A stretch of DNA of 64,000 nucleotides from Caulobacter sp031457805 (GTDB taxonomy: Bacteria > Pseudomonadota > Alphaproteobacteria > Caulobacterales > Caulobacteraceae), in contig NZ_JAVDXI010000005.1 in assembly GCF_031457805.1 (NCBI RefSeq), positions 310,001 through 374,000 of the forward strand, in the 5' to 3' direction. How positions within the stretch are numbered: position 1 is the stretch's first letter; the number at the start of each line of letters is the position of its first letter. Below, one piece after another: positions 52,840-61,196 of the stretch. Under the pieces are notes generated by a model. It searched no databases, was not told where the DNA came from, and saw nothing but the letters and a program-made list of their open reading frames with translations. The position numbers and the translations under genes were made by a program.

Positions 52840-54045
52840 TTAGAAGTTGATCGAGATCGTCGAACGGCGGTTCAGCGGTTCCTTCACGCCATCGCCGGTG
52901 GCGACGGCCGGAGCGCTTTCACCCTTCCAGTCCACGCCCAGGACGTTTTGCGAAACGCCTTGCGAGACCAGAGCGTCGGCGACGGCGCGAGCGCGACGTT
53001 CCGAGAGCTTGGCGTTGTACTTCGGCGAACCCGAGGTGTCGGTGTGGCCGACGACGATGATCTTCGTCGCCTTACCGTCGTTCGAGTACTTGGCCGCTTC
53101 CGTGACCACCGATTGAGCTTCCGGCGTCAGGACCGATTGGTCGAACGGGAAGTAAACGATGAACTCGCGGGCCTCAAACTGCGGCGGCGGCGGAGGCGGC
53201 GGCGGCGGCGGAGGCGGAGGCGGGGGAGGCGGCGGCGGGGGCGGCGGCGGCGGGGGAGGCGGCGGCGGCGGCGGCGACGCGAACGAGTAACGGAGACCCA
53301 CGGTCACCGACTGGTCCTTGTACTGGCCCTGGAACGAGCCCGGCTGCAGAGCGCCCGAACCCTTCGACTGCCAAATGTGGTCAGCGCCGGTCAGGTAACG
53401 ATAGGTGACGTCAATCTTCAGCTTGTCGGTCGCCTTGATCGAAGCGCCGGCGATCGCTTGGTAAGCAAAGGCCAGGTCGTCGTCGTCGACGGTCAGGTTT
53501 TGGATCGCCGCGTTCGTCGCGGTCACCGTACCAACGCCGCTGAACTGACCCAGGGCGTTGACGTCCAGACGGTTCACGCCCACGCCCACGCCGACGAACG
53601 GGTTCAGCCACGAGCCCGGAGCGAAGTCATAAATGACGTTCGCCATCAGGGTCCAGGCGTCGATCGAGCCGTCCGGCGAGCCGCAGGTCGGGGCGGCCGC
53701 GGTGCGGGTGATGCCCGGGGTGCAGAGACCACGCGGTTGTTGGCGAGCGACGTTGCCTTGGACAGCGCGCAGGTCACCGGGGCGGTAGCCGCCTTCGACT
53801 TCAGCACGCCAGTTCGGGTTGAACTGGTAGCCCAGACGGACGAAACCGGTCCAATCCTTCTCGGACTTCCAGGTCCAGTGCGCATACTGGCCATCCGGCA
53901 CGGTCTGGTCAGACTGCGTCTTGATGTTCTGCGGCCAGTGTTGGCCGAGGTCGACCGCGCCGTACCAGCCGGTCTCTTGGGCCGAAACGCCCGACGCGGC
54001 GAACACCGCGGCCAGAGCAGCTCCCGCCAGGAGGTTGAGTTTCAT
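52840..54045 (-). CDS. ompA2: OmpA-family outer membrane protein with 31-proline hinge (OmpA2)
   Basis: A 401-residue protein: signal peptide (KLNLLAGAALAAVFAASGVSA), an eight-stranded barrel (GWYGAVDLGQHW to VGLRYSFAS), then 31 consecutive prolines, then a peptidoglycan-binding OmpA domain (FIVYFPFDQSVLTPEAQSVV; TDTSGSPKYNAKLSERRARAVADAL with the Asp/Arg pair that holds diaminopimelate; NRRSTISI). It tethers the outer membrane to the cell wall. I recall the Caulobacter stalk/envelope protein OmpA2 with this architecture. It is monocistronic with its own terminator. Confidence 0.9.
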   Translation of the reverse strand: MKLNLLAGAALAAVFAASGVSAQETGWYGAVDLGQHWPQNIKTQSDQTVPDGQYAHWTWKSEKDWTGFVRLGYQFNPNWRAEVEGGYRPGDLRAVQGNVARQQPRGLCTPGITRTAAAPTCGSPDGSIDAWTLMANVIYDFAPGSWLNPFVGVGVGVNRLDVNALGQFSGVGTVTATNAAIQNLTVDDDDLAFAYQAIAGASIKATDKLKIDVTYRYLTGADHIWQSKGSGALQPGSFQGQYKDQSVTVGLRYSFASPPPPPPPPPPPPPPPPPPPPPPPPPPPPPPPQFEAREFIVYFPFDQSVLTPEAQSVVTEAAKYSNDGKATKIIVVGHTDTSGSPKYNAKLSERRARAVADALVSQGVSQNVLGVDWKGESAPAVATGDGVKEPLNRRSTISINF

Positions 54046-54378
54046 TGTTGAAGAGCCCTCTATTGCCCTGCCCAGGCCGGGATACCGACCGAGCATCGTT
54101 ATACCAAGGCGAACGCCACGGGAAAGTGTCAGCAAAGACACACTCGTCAGGTTTCGCCCCGGTCTTCCGCCACGACGCTGAACCAAGACCGCCCCTCAGA
54201 ATCAACTTCCGAGCGTGCCCGCCGACATCCAGAAAACTATAAGCGTCAGCTCCGCTGGGTTCGCACGGGAACCGTTGGCGCGCAAGGGGCTAGAGCCAGG
54301 AAACGGCCAAGGCTTGGCAAAACCTCGCTCAAAGCGCTGGTCTTGGGCGGGACTTCCGGGGACCAACGCCGCTCATCT
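54046..54378. other. Leader/promoter region upstream of ompA2 and end of the ABC permease gene
   Basis: A 330-base stretch without a supportable gene. It should hold the ompA2 promoter: on the minus strand a TATAAC hexamer occurs about 55 bases before the ATG, preceded by an inverted GTGTC/GACAC pair at about 54125-54142, but I cannot assign a -35 with confidence. No terminator for the permease gene with a T run is evident. Confidence 0.4.
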
Positions 54379-55521
54379 CTAGTCGAGCGTTGTCCTGTAA
54401 CGCGCCATGGCGAGGGCCGAGATCGCCACGACGAAGACGGCCAGGGCCGCCAGGCTTGGCCACAGCTGCGGGCTGTCGAGCCCTTTGAGCAGAGCGCCGC
54501 GCACCACCCTCAAGAAGTGGGTGACCGGAATCAGGCTTCCAAGCGCCTGCGCCCAGTCCGGCATGCCGCGGAACGGAAACATGAAGCCGGACAGAAGGAT
54601 CGACGGCATGATGTAGAAGAACGACATCTGCATCGCCTGCAGCTGGGTTCGCGCCAGGGTCGAAATCAGGAACCCCAGGGCCAGCGACCCGACAATGAAC
54701 AACAGAACGCCCAAGGTCAGCGCCAGCCAGCCCCCGGCCATGGGCACGGCGAACAGCGCCTTGGCCAAGGTCAGGATGACCACGGTCTGCACGAGCCCGA
54801 CGGCCACATAGGGAGCCAGCTTTCCGATCATCACCTCGATGGGTCGCGCTGGCGTGGCCAGCAGACTCTCCATGGTCCCGCGCTCGTACTCGCGGGTGAC
54901 GCCCAGCGAGGTCATCATCACCAGCGTCATCGAGAGGATCACGCCCAGAAGGCCGGGCACGATGTTGTAGGCCGTGATGGCCTCGGGATTGTACCGGCGA
55001 TGGATCACCACCTCGAACGGCTCGCCGCCCGGCCGTCCGGCGGCGCCGACGAGATCACGCACGAGGGCCGTCCGAGGCAGGCTGGCCAAGGCCGCGATCG
55101 CCCCGCCGGTGGCCGCAGGATCCGAAGCGTCAGCCTCGACCAGGACCTGGGCGCCGTCGCCGCGCACGACCTTGCGCGTAAAATCGGCGGGAATGGTCAG
55201 GGCGAACTGGACCTCGCCGCGCGCCACGGCGTTGTCGAGCTCCGCAGGCGACGCGGCGGTCCGCACGATCTTGAAGTAGCCCGAGTTCACCAGCGCCGAG
55301 ACCGTCGAGCGCGCCATCGGTCCCTGGTCCTGGACCAGGATCGCCGTGGGCAGGTCGCGCGGGTCGTTGTTGATGGCGTAACCGAAGAGCATCAATTGCA
55401 CGATCGGCAGGACCAGGATCATCGCATAGGTCAGCCGGTCGCGGGTGAGCTGGATGAACTCCTTGATCAGCACGGCCAGGATACGCGCCCCAGACAGCCG
55501 CTTGGACGCCGCCCCGCTCAT
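54379..55521 (-). CDS. ABC-2 type transport permease
   Basis: A 380-residue permease with one N-terminal membrane helix (LTYAMILVLPIVQLMLFGYAI), a large periplasmic loop, and five more helices towards the C-terminus. SLGVTREYERGTMESLLATPARPIEVMIGKLAPY is the ABC-2 family signature that contacts the ATPase. Its gene overlaps the ATPase gene by four bases. Only one permease is present, unlike the YbhFSR set with two, so it probably works as a homodimer. Confidence 0.92.
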   Translation of the reverse strand: MSGAASKRLSGARILAVLIKEFIQLTRDRLTYAMILVLPIVQLMLFGYAINNDPRDLPTAILVQDQGPMARSTVSALVNSGYFKIVRTAASPAELDNAVARGEVQFALTIPADFTRKVVRGDGAQVLVEADASDPAATGGAIAALASLPRTALVRDLVGAAGRPGGEPFEVVIHRRYNPEAITAYNIVPGLLGVILSMTLVMMTSLGVTREYERGTMESLLATPARPIEVMIGKLAPYVAVGLVQTVVILTLAKALFAVPMAGGWLALTLGVLLFIVGSLALGFLISTLARTQLQAMQMSFFYIMPSILLSGFMFPFRGMPDWAQALGSLIPVTHFLRVVRGALLKGLDSPQLWPSLAALAVFVVAISALAMARYRTTLD

Positions 55522-56438
55522 TGGAAATTGTCCGCGGCCTGACTCATCAGGCGGATGAACACGTCCTCCAATGTCGGCTTCACCTCGCTCCAGACGAACG
55601 GCGGGCGCCGATAGGGGGCGATGGCCGCCTCCAGCGCCGCGCGATCCGCGCCGCTGACATGCAGGGCCGCTCCAAAAGGCGCGGCCATCAGCACGCCGGG
55701 CGCGGCCGCAAGATCACGGGAAAGCCGGTCGGCGCCCGCGCCTTCGGCTCGGAAGGTGACAAGACCCGAGGCGGCGATCACCGCATCCGCCGTCCCCCGC
55801 GCCATGAGGGTCCCATAGGCGATGTAGGCGATGTCATGGCACCGCTCGGCCTCGTCCATGTAGTGGGTCGAAACCATCACCGTCAGTCCCTCGGCCGACA
55901 GCGCGTGGATCTCGTCCCAGAACTCGCGACGGGCTTTCGGATCGACGCCGGCGGTCGGCTCGTCCAGCAGCAGCAGGCGCGGGCCGTGCAGCACGCTGGC
56001 CGCCAGCGCTAGGCGCTGCTTCCAGCCGCCGGAAAGGCTTCCGGCCAGCTGCCTGCGCCGCGCGGTCAGGCCCAGTCGCTCCAGGCTGTCGCGAACCCGC
56101 TCGCGTCGGGCGTCCAGCTCATGGACCCGGGCGACGAAGTCGAGGTTCTCCTCGATCGACAGATCCTCATAGAGCGAGAACTTCTGGGTCATGTAGCCCG
56201 TCTGGCGCTTGACCGCCTCGGCCGCCCTGCGGAAGTCCAGGCCCAGCACTCGCCCTTCGCCGCTATCGGGCGTCAGCAGGCCGCACAACATGCGCAGCGT
56301 CGTGGTCTTGCCCGAGCCGTTAGGCCCGAGGAACCCGGTGATGCGCCCCTTCTCGACCTGGATCGAGACGTCGCGCACCACATGGCGCGGGCCAAAGCGC
56401 TTGTTCAGCCCCGAGACGTCGACGGCCAGGTCGCTCAT
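55518..56438 (-). CDS. ABC transporter ATP-binding protein
   Basis: A 306-residue ATPase with Walker A GPNGSGKTTTL, signature LSGGWKQRLALAAS, Walker B LLLLDEPTAGVD and the switch His in VSTHYMDEAERC. It sits between a membrane-fusion protein gene and a permease gene, with four-base overlaps on both sides. Together they form a drug or lipid exporter of the YbhG/YbhF type. Confidence 0.95.
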   Translation of the reverse strand: MSDLAVDVSGLNKRFGPRHVVRDVSIQVEKGRITGFLGPNGSGKTTTLRMLCGLLTPDSGEGRVLGLDFRRAAEAVKRQTGYMTQKFSLYEDLSIEENLDFVARVHELDARRERVRDSLERLGLTARRRQLAGSLSGGWKQRLALAASVLHGPRLLLLDEPTAGVDPKARREFWDEIHALSAEGLTVMVSTHYMDEAERCHDIAYIAYGTLMARGTADAVIAASGLVTFRAEGAGADRLSRDLAAAPGVLMAAPFGAALHVSGADRAALEAAIAPYRRPPFVWSEVKPTLEDVFIRLMSQAADNFQ

Positions 56439-57418
56439 GCGCCGTCGCCCAAGGGGGTGATGTCGATCGGCTGGCCCGGTGCCAAGGGAGGGCCTTTTTC
56501 AGGCCTGGCCTCGACCAGGAAGACCAGCCGCTGACGCGACTCGCGACTGTAGATCACGGGCGGCGTGAACTCCGCGCGGGGCGACACATAGTTGATCTGC
56601 GCGGACCGCGTCGCGCCACAGCCGTCACAGGAAAAGCGCACTGTCCGGCCGACCCGATAGCGGGCGACCTCCGCCTCCGGCACAAAGAAGCGTAAGCGCA
56701 CGCGATCGTCCGACAGCAGCGCGACCACCGGCTGGTTGGCGGCGGCCCATTCGCCGGGCTGGTAGAACACATCCTGCACCCGCGCGGCGACGGGCGCGCG
56801 CGGACTGATCTGGTCCAGGCGGCTCTGGGCGGCGGCCAGGCCCTGCTCGGCGGCGGCCACAGCCGCCTCGGCCGCGGCGACCGCATCGGACCGTCCGCCC
56901 AGACTCCCGACAGCCTTGCGCCGACTAACCACAACAGCATTGGCGCGCGCGGCGTCCAAACCGGTTTTGGCCTGGTCCAGGCGCGCCTTGGCGTAGACGC
57001 CCTTGGCCACCAGCGGCTGAACGCGATCGAACTCGGCCTGGGCTTCGTTCACCCGCGCCTCGGCGGCGAGGCGCTCGGCGTCGTAGACCGCCAGTTCCTG
57101 CGGGCGTTGCCCCTTGCGCGCGTCGTGCAACTGCGCCCGGGCCATCGCCGCCTGGGCGGCGGCCTGGTCGCGCGCGGCGGTAAGCTGAGCAGCATCCAGC
57201 GCAAACAGCGGCTGGCCGGCGGCGACGCGATCCCCGCGCTGGACCGCCACGGCGCTGACCAGGCCCGCGTTGGCGGCGCCGACATAAAGCGTCTCGCCTT
57301 CGACATAACCTGAGAGACGATGAGGCCGTTGGGCGTCCGGGCCCCACAGGCGCCATCCCAGAAAGCCGGCGACGCCGATCGCTACGGCGAGGCCCGCCAG
57401 GCGGGCGGCACGCTTCAT
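56435..57418 (-). CDS. HlyD/YbhG-type membrane fusion protein
   Basis: A 327-residue protein from ATG 57418 with one N-terminal membrane anchor (LAGLAVAIGVAGFLGWRLW). A biotinyl-lipoyl half motif (GYVEGETLYVGAANAGLVSAVAVQRGDRVAAGQPLFALD), a long coiled coil of Ala-rich helices (residues 70-185) and the second half motif (ISPRAPVAARVQDVFYQPGEW) are present. It links the ABC permease to an outer membrane channel. It overlaps the TetR gene by four bases. Confidence 0.92.
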   Translation of the reverse strand: MKRAARLAGLAVAIGVAGFLGWRLWGPDAQRPHRLSGYVEGETLYVGAANAGLVSAVAVQRGDRVAAGQPLFALDAAQLTAARDQAAAQAAMARAQLHDARKGQRPQELAVYDAERLAAEARVNEAQAEFDRVQPLVAKGVYAKARLDQAKTGLDAARANAVVVSRRKAVGSLGGRSDAVAAAEAAVAAAEQGLAAAQSRLDQISPRAPVAARVQDVFYQPGEWAAANQPVVALLSDDRVRLRFFVPEAEVARYRVGRTVRFSCDGCGATRSAQINYVSPRAEFTPPVIYSRESRQRLVFLVEARPEKGPPLAPGQPIDITPLGDGA

Positions 57419-58092
57419 TGCGGGTCTCCTACACGGGGCGCGAGGCCAGCGATCATCATCTCGCCGTGCTGTCGGACGAGGCTCTTGAGGGGAGCGGGCG
57501 GAGCACCGACTGGTGTGAACGTTTCCTGCCAGATGACGCCCAGCAGGATAGGCCCCATGATGCTGAAGGCCTGCAGACGAGGATCTCCCAGGCGAACCTC
57601 GCCGCGCATCTGCGCTCGCTCCAGGGCGCCGGACATCGCCGCCAGCATCCGGCTGACGACTTCGTCGTGCCAAACCCTGGCGAGCTCAGGGAAGTTTCGC
57701 GACTCGCCGACAACCAGCTTGGCCACAGCGCCCAGGCGGGTCGTCTCGATCACCGTCTCGATCCGCGCCAAGGCCAGCCGCAACAGGTCGGGAAACGGGA
57801 TGGTCGCCTGGGCCAGCATGGCTTCGACCATGTCGATGTTGGGGACCACCGCCTCGCGGACAACCGCGCGGAAGATGTCCTCCTTGGTCTCGAAGTAGAG
57901 GTAGAGCGCGCCCTTGGAGACGCCGGCCCTCCGGGCGATCTCATCCAGCTTGGCGGCCGCGAAGCCCCTTTCAGCGAAAACCTCCAGCGCGGCCTGGACG
58001 ATCTCGCCGGGCCTGGCCTCACTCCGCCGCCGCCACTTAGGGGAACCGGCCTGCATTTTGCGGGTCTCATCTGTAACTGACCCACGAGTCAT
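57415..58092 (-). CDS. TetR family regulator of the ABC efflux operon
   Basis: A 225-residue repressor from ATG 58092; a TTG at 58116 would add eight residues. The N-terminal HTH is IVQAALEVFAERGFAAAKLDEIARRAGVSKGALYLYFETKEDIFRAVV. The C-terminal half is a ligand-binding helical domain. It is the first gene of a four-gene operon with ATGA overlaps. An inverted repeat TGAC-N6-GTCA overlaps its own start codon region (about 58078-58091) and could be an operator. Resembles CecR/YbiH of E. coli in context. Confidence 0.9.
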   Translation of the reverse strand: MTRGSVTDETRKMQAGSPKWRRRSEARPGEIVQAALEVFAERGFAAAKLDEIARRAGVSKGALYLYFETKEDIFRAVVREAVVPNIDMVEAMLAQATIPFPDLLRLALARIETVIETTRLGAVAKLVVGESRNFPELARVWHDEVVSRMLAAMSGALERAQMRGEVRLGDPRLQAFSIMGPILLGVIWQETFTPVGAPPAPLKSLVRQHGEMMIAGLAPRVGDPQ

Positions 58093-58157
58093 ATAATAGC
58101 GTTTTGTGAAGTTCAAGCCTGCCGCTTCATCGGCGCTCGACCAGACCGGAGAGGACT

Positions 58158-58988
58158 CTAGCGCCGGGCCGTCACCAGCCAGCAGGCTGAGTTCATTCGC
58201 GCCCCGCCGTCTTCCACATAGGGGGACAGCGCTTCGGCGACCGCCTCTCGCACCCGCGCGCTCAACGCCGCGTCGGCGTTGGACAGGATCGGGTTCAGCG
58301 GCCCCACCCGCAGGCTCATCGTCATCAGTTCCTCAGCCGTGACAGGTGTCGGGTCGTCCAGGGGCTCGATGGCGACGTCACGCCAGCCGGCCTCGTCGAG
58401 GATCGCGCTCACCCGCTCCGGATCCGCGAAGGCGAAACGGCCGGGCGCGTTGCGTTCGAACTTCGGAACCTCGGACAGCAAGGGCGCGGCGGCCTCCAGC
58501 GGGACCTGCGAGATCGGGTTGTCCTCAGGGCTACGCCAGCAGACAAAGGCCAGGCGCCCGCCGGGCCTCAACGCGCGCCGCAGGTTGGCGAAGGCGGCGA
58601 CGGGATCAGGAAAGAACATAACGCCAAAGCGCGAGACGATGGCGTCGAATTCTGCGCCGAAGTCATGGGTCTGGGCGTCGGCGTGGACGAAGTCGACACT
58701 CTCCAGCCCCTGCTCGCCCGCCCGGCGGCGCGCCAGCTCCAGCAAGGCGCCGGAGATGTCGGCCCCGACCGCGCGGCCTTCCGGCCCAACCCGCCAGGCG
58801 GCTTCGAAGGTCGTGGCCCCGGAGCCGCAGCCAACGTCCAGCACCGCCTCGCCGGCGCGGAGATCGGCGCGGTCCACGACCGCCTTGGCGATCGGCTGGT
58901 AAATCCGGTCCAGCAGAGCCTGCTGCTCGACCCACACCCGTCCGGCCCGGTCCCAGTAGGCCGACATATCGGTCGCGGCGTCGCTCAT
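58158..58988 (-). CDS. Class I SAM-dependent methyltransferase
   Basis: A 276-residue methyltransferase from ATG 58988. Motif I is VLDVGCGSGATTFEAA, post-I VGADISGALLELARRR, motif IV FDAIVSRFGVMFFPDPVAAFANLRRAL. The overall layout (ubiE/arsM-like) fits small-molecule methylation. The gene is 46 bases from the antiporter gene upstream and may be read through from it. The substrate is not known. Confidence 0.88.
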   Translation of the reverse strand: MSDAATDMSAYWDRAGRVWVEQQALLDRIYQPIAKAVVDRADLRAGEAVLDVGCGSGATTFEAAWRVGPEGRAVGADISGALLELARRRAGEQGLESVDFVHADAQTHDFGAEFDAIVSRFGVMFFPDPVAAFANLRRALRPGGRLAFVCWRSPEDNPISQVPLEAAAPLLSEVPKFERNAPGRFAFADPERVSAILDEAGWRDVAIEPLDDPTPVTAEELMTMSLRVGPLNPILSNADAALSARVREAVAEALSPYVEDGGARMNSACWLVTARR

Positions 58989-59034
58989 AGGCTGTCTCCC
59001 GTTCTGCACGGGCCTTAGGTACGCGCTCGCCGCG

Positions 59035-60834
59035 TCACCGCAAGCTGGCGTCGCGCAGACGGCGGCGACGGCCGCCCAGCGCGTCGGGCCGATTGAGTTT
59101 CTTGCGGTACTCGTCGCGGCGCTCGTGGATCGAGGCGATGACCAGCCCCATCGGCACGCCGATATCGACCAGCACCGCCTCGGACAATTGCAGGCTGGCC
59201 TCGATGGTCTCGGGCACGGCGTCGGTGGCGCCCAACTCATAAAGACGCGCGGCGTGACGGGCGTCGCGGGCGCGGACGACGATCGGCACGTCCGGACGCG
59301 CCCCGCGCGCGGCGGCGACCACCGCCTCGGCCACCTCGAAGGCGTCCATGGTCACCACCACCGCCCGCGCCGTAGCCAGGCCGCAACGTTCGAGGAGCTC
59401 AAGGCGCGAAGCGTCGCCGTAGTAGATGCGGGCGCCGTCGCGCCGGCCCTGCTCGACCAGACGCGCGTCACGTTCGACCGCGATCCAGGGCAAATCGTGG
59501 CGGCCCAGCATATCGCCGACCAGCTTGCCGACGCGACCATAGCCGATCACCAGCACCTGGCCGGCCGGCTCCGGCCCCACGCGGTCGGGCTCGTTGGCGG
59601 TCGAGGGCGGGGCCTCGCTGACGGGCAGCGGCGCGTTCTTGCGTCCCAGATAGCCGCCCAGCGCCGCCAGGCCCGGGATCAGGAACATGGTCAGGGTCGC
59701 CGAGACCAGCACCGCCTGGCCGATGGCCGGCGCGACGACCTGGGCGTTCATGGCGTTGTCGAGCAGAACGAAGGCGAACTCACCGCCGGCCGCCAGGATC
59801 AGGGCGGCCTCGATCGCGGCGCGGCGGTTCAGCCCCATCAAGAGCCCGCTGCCGAACACCACGGCGGTCTTCAGCACCAGGAGGCCCAGCGCCGTCGCCA
59901 GGATCGTGGCCGGCTGCGCGGCCAGCAGCGACAGGTCCAGGCGAATGCCCAGCGAGACGAAGAACAGCGACAGCAGCAGCCCCTTGAACGGCTCGATCTT
60001 GACCTCGACCTCGTGGCGATACTCGGTCTCGGCCAGCAGCACGCCGGCCACGAACGCGCCTAGCGCCATCGACAGACCCGAGAGCGCCGCCACCATGCCC
60101 GCGCCGATGATCACCAGCAGGCAGGCAGCCATGAACATCTCTTCGCTCTTGGCCTTGGCGACCGACTTCAGCATCGGCCGCAGCGCCAGGCGCCCCACCA
60201 GCACGATCGCCGCCAGCCCGACCGCCGCCGGGGCCAGGGCCAGCAGGTCCTGAAGCTGGAAGGTCCCGTTGCCGCGCCCCAGGATCGCCAGGGTGATCAG
60301 GATGGGGGCGACGGCGAGGTCCTGGAACAGCAGGACTGAGAAGGTGGCGCGCCCGGCCTCGGAGTGCAGCCGCCGGCGCTCGGCCAGCACCGGCACGGCG
60401 ATGGCGGTCGACGACAGGGTCAGGGCCGCGCCGATCGTCAGGGCCGCCACAGGCTCGAGACCCAGCAGCATGCCGCCCGCGCCCAGCGCCAGCGAGCAGC
60501 CGATCACCTGAACGGCCCCCAGGCCAAACACCCACTTTCGCATCAGCCGCAGGCGCTCCCACGACAGCTCCAGGCCGATCATGAACAGCAGGAAGACGAC
60601 GCCGAACTCGGCCAGCTGGGCGATCTCGTCGGGGTTGTCGACGGTCACGTAGTCCAGCCAAGGCGCGATGTGGATGAACCGCCCAAGTCCGAACGGACCC
60701 AGGATCACGCCGGCCAGCAGGTAGCCCAGGATCGGATTGATCTTCAGGCGCTTGAAGATCGGCGCAACGATGCCGGCGGTCGCCAGGAACAGGACCAGGT
60801 CCTTGTAGCTCTCTGGGGAAACCTCGTGCGCCAC
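59035..60834 (-). CDS. CPA2 family cation:proton antiporter with TrkA-N domain (KefB/C-like)
   Basis: A 599-residue protein with about twelve membrane segments (from LVLFLATAGIVAPIFKRLKINPILGYLLAGVILGPFGLG) and a C-terminal nucleotide-binding TrkA-N domain (VLVIGYGRVGKLVGDML). It probably exports K or Na in exchange for protons, gated by NAD(H) or other ligands. It lacks an adjacent KefF-type regulator. A second, distinct CPA2 gene lies 360 bases away on the other strand, separated by an XRE gene. Confidence 0.9.
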   Translation of the reverse strand: MAHEVSPESYKDLVLFLATAGIVAPIFKRLKINPILGYLLAGVILGPFGLGRFIHIAPWLDYVTVDNPDEIAQLAEFGVVFLLFMIGLELSWERLRLMRKWVFGLGAVQVIGCSLALGAGGMLLGLEPVAALTIGAALTLSSTAIAVPVLAERRRLHSEAGRATFSVLLFQDLAVAPILITLAILGRGNGTFQLQDLLALAPAAVGLAAIVLVGRLALRPMLKSVAKAKSEEMFMAACLLVIIGAGMVAALSGLSMALGAFVAGVLLAETEYRHEVEVKIEPFKGLLLSLFFVSLGIRLDLSLLAAQPATILATALGLLVLKTAVVFGSGLLMGLNRRAAIEAALILAAGGEFAFVLLDNAMNAQVVAPAIGQAVLVSATLTMFLIPGLAALGGYLGRKNAPLPVSEAPPSTANEPDRVGPEPAGQVLVIGYGRVGKLVGDMLGRHDLPWIAVERDARLVEQGRRDGARIYYGDASRLELLERCGLATARAVVVTMDAFEVAEAVVAAARGARPDVPIVVRARDARHAARLYELGATDAVPETIEASLQLSEAVLVDIGVPMGLVIASIHERRDEYRKKLNRPDALGGRRRRLRDASLR

Positions 60835-60876
60835 GCGCCCTCCTCTTCTTTACGTCCGGCTGCGGGAACCCAAGCG

Positions 60877-61125
60877 CTAGACCGGCCGCTTGAACCGGAC
60901 GCCCGGCCCCGCCTCGTCGCCTGCGATCAGCGACACCCCCGCCGCCTCGATCGCCTCTATCAGGAGGCGTTCGGTGCTATGGTGCAAGGCGTGACGCTCG
61001 GTCTCGAAGTCCTTGACCGTGCTGCGCGACACGCCCGCCCGATCCGCGAGCTCGCCCTGCGACCAGTTGATGAGTCCGCGGGCGGCCCGGCACTGGGCCG
61101 GCAGGAGAATTTTTGCGTGAGGCAT
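60877..61125 (-). CDS. XRE family transcriptional regulator
   Basis: An 82-residue protein with a single Cro/CI-type HTH (RAARGLINWSQGELADRAGVSRSTVKDFETERHALHHST) followed by a short C-terminal extension ending in GVRFKRP. It is one of the compact alphaproteobacterial XRE proteins. It is divergent from the YbaL-like antiporter gene (71 bases between starts) and transcribed toward the KefB-like gene, so it may regulate one or both (inference). Confidence 0.88.
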   Translation of the reverse strand: MPHAKILLPAQCRAARGLINWSQGELADRAGVSRSTVKDFETERHALHHSTERLLIEAIEAAGVSLIAGDEAGPGVRFKRPV

Positions 61126-61196
61126 CTAGCACACCAGGACATCGTCGCCCATATTGGTTGAGTACGCCCGAAATAGATGACCGTCAAGGAGAGCCT

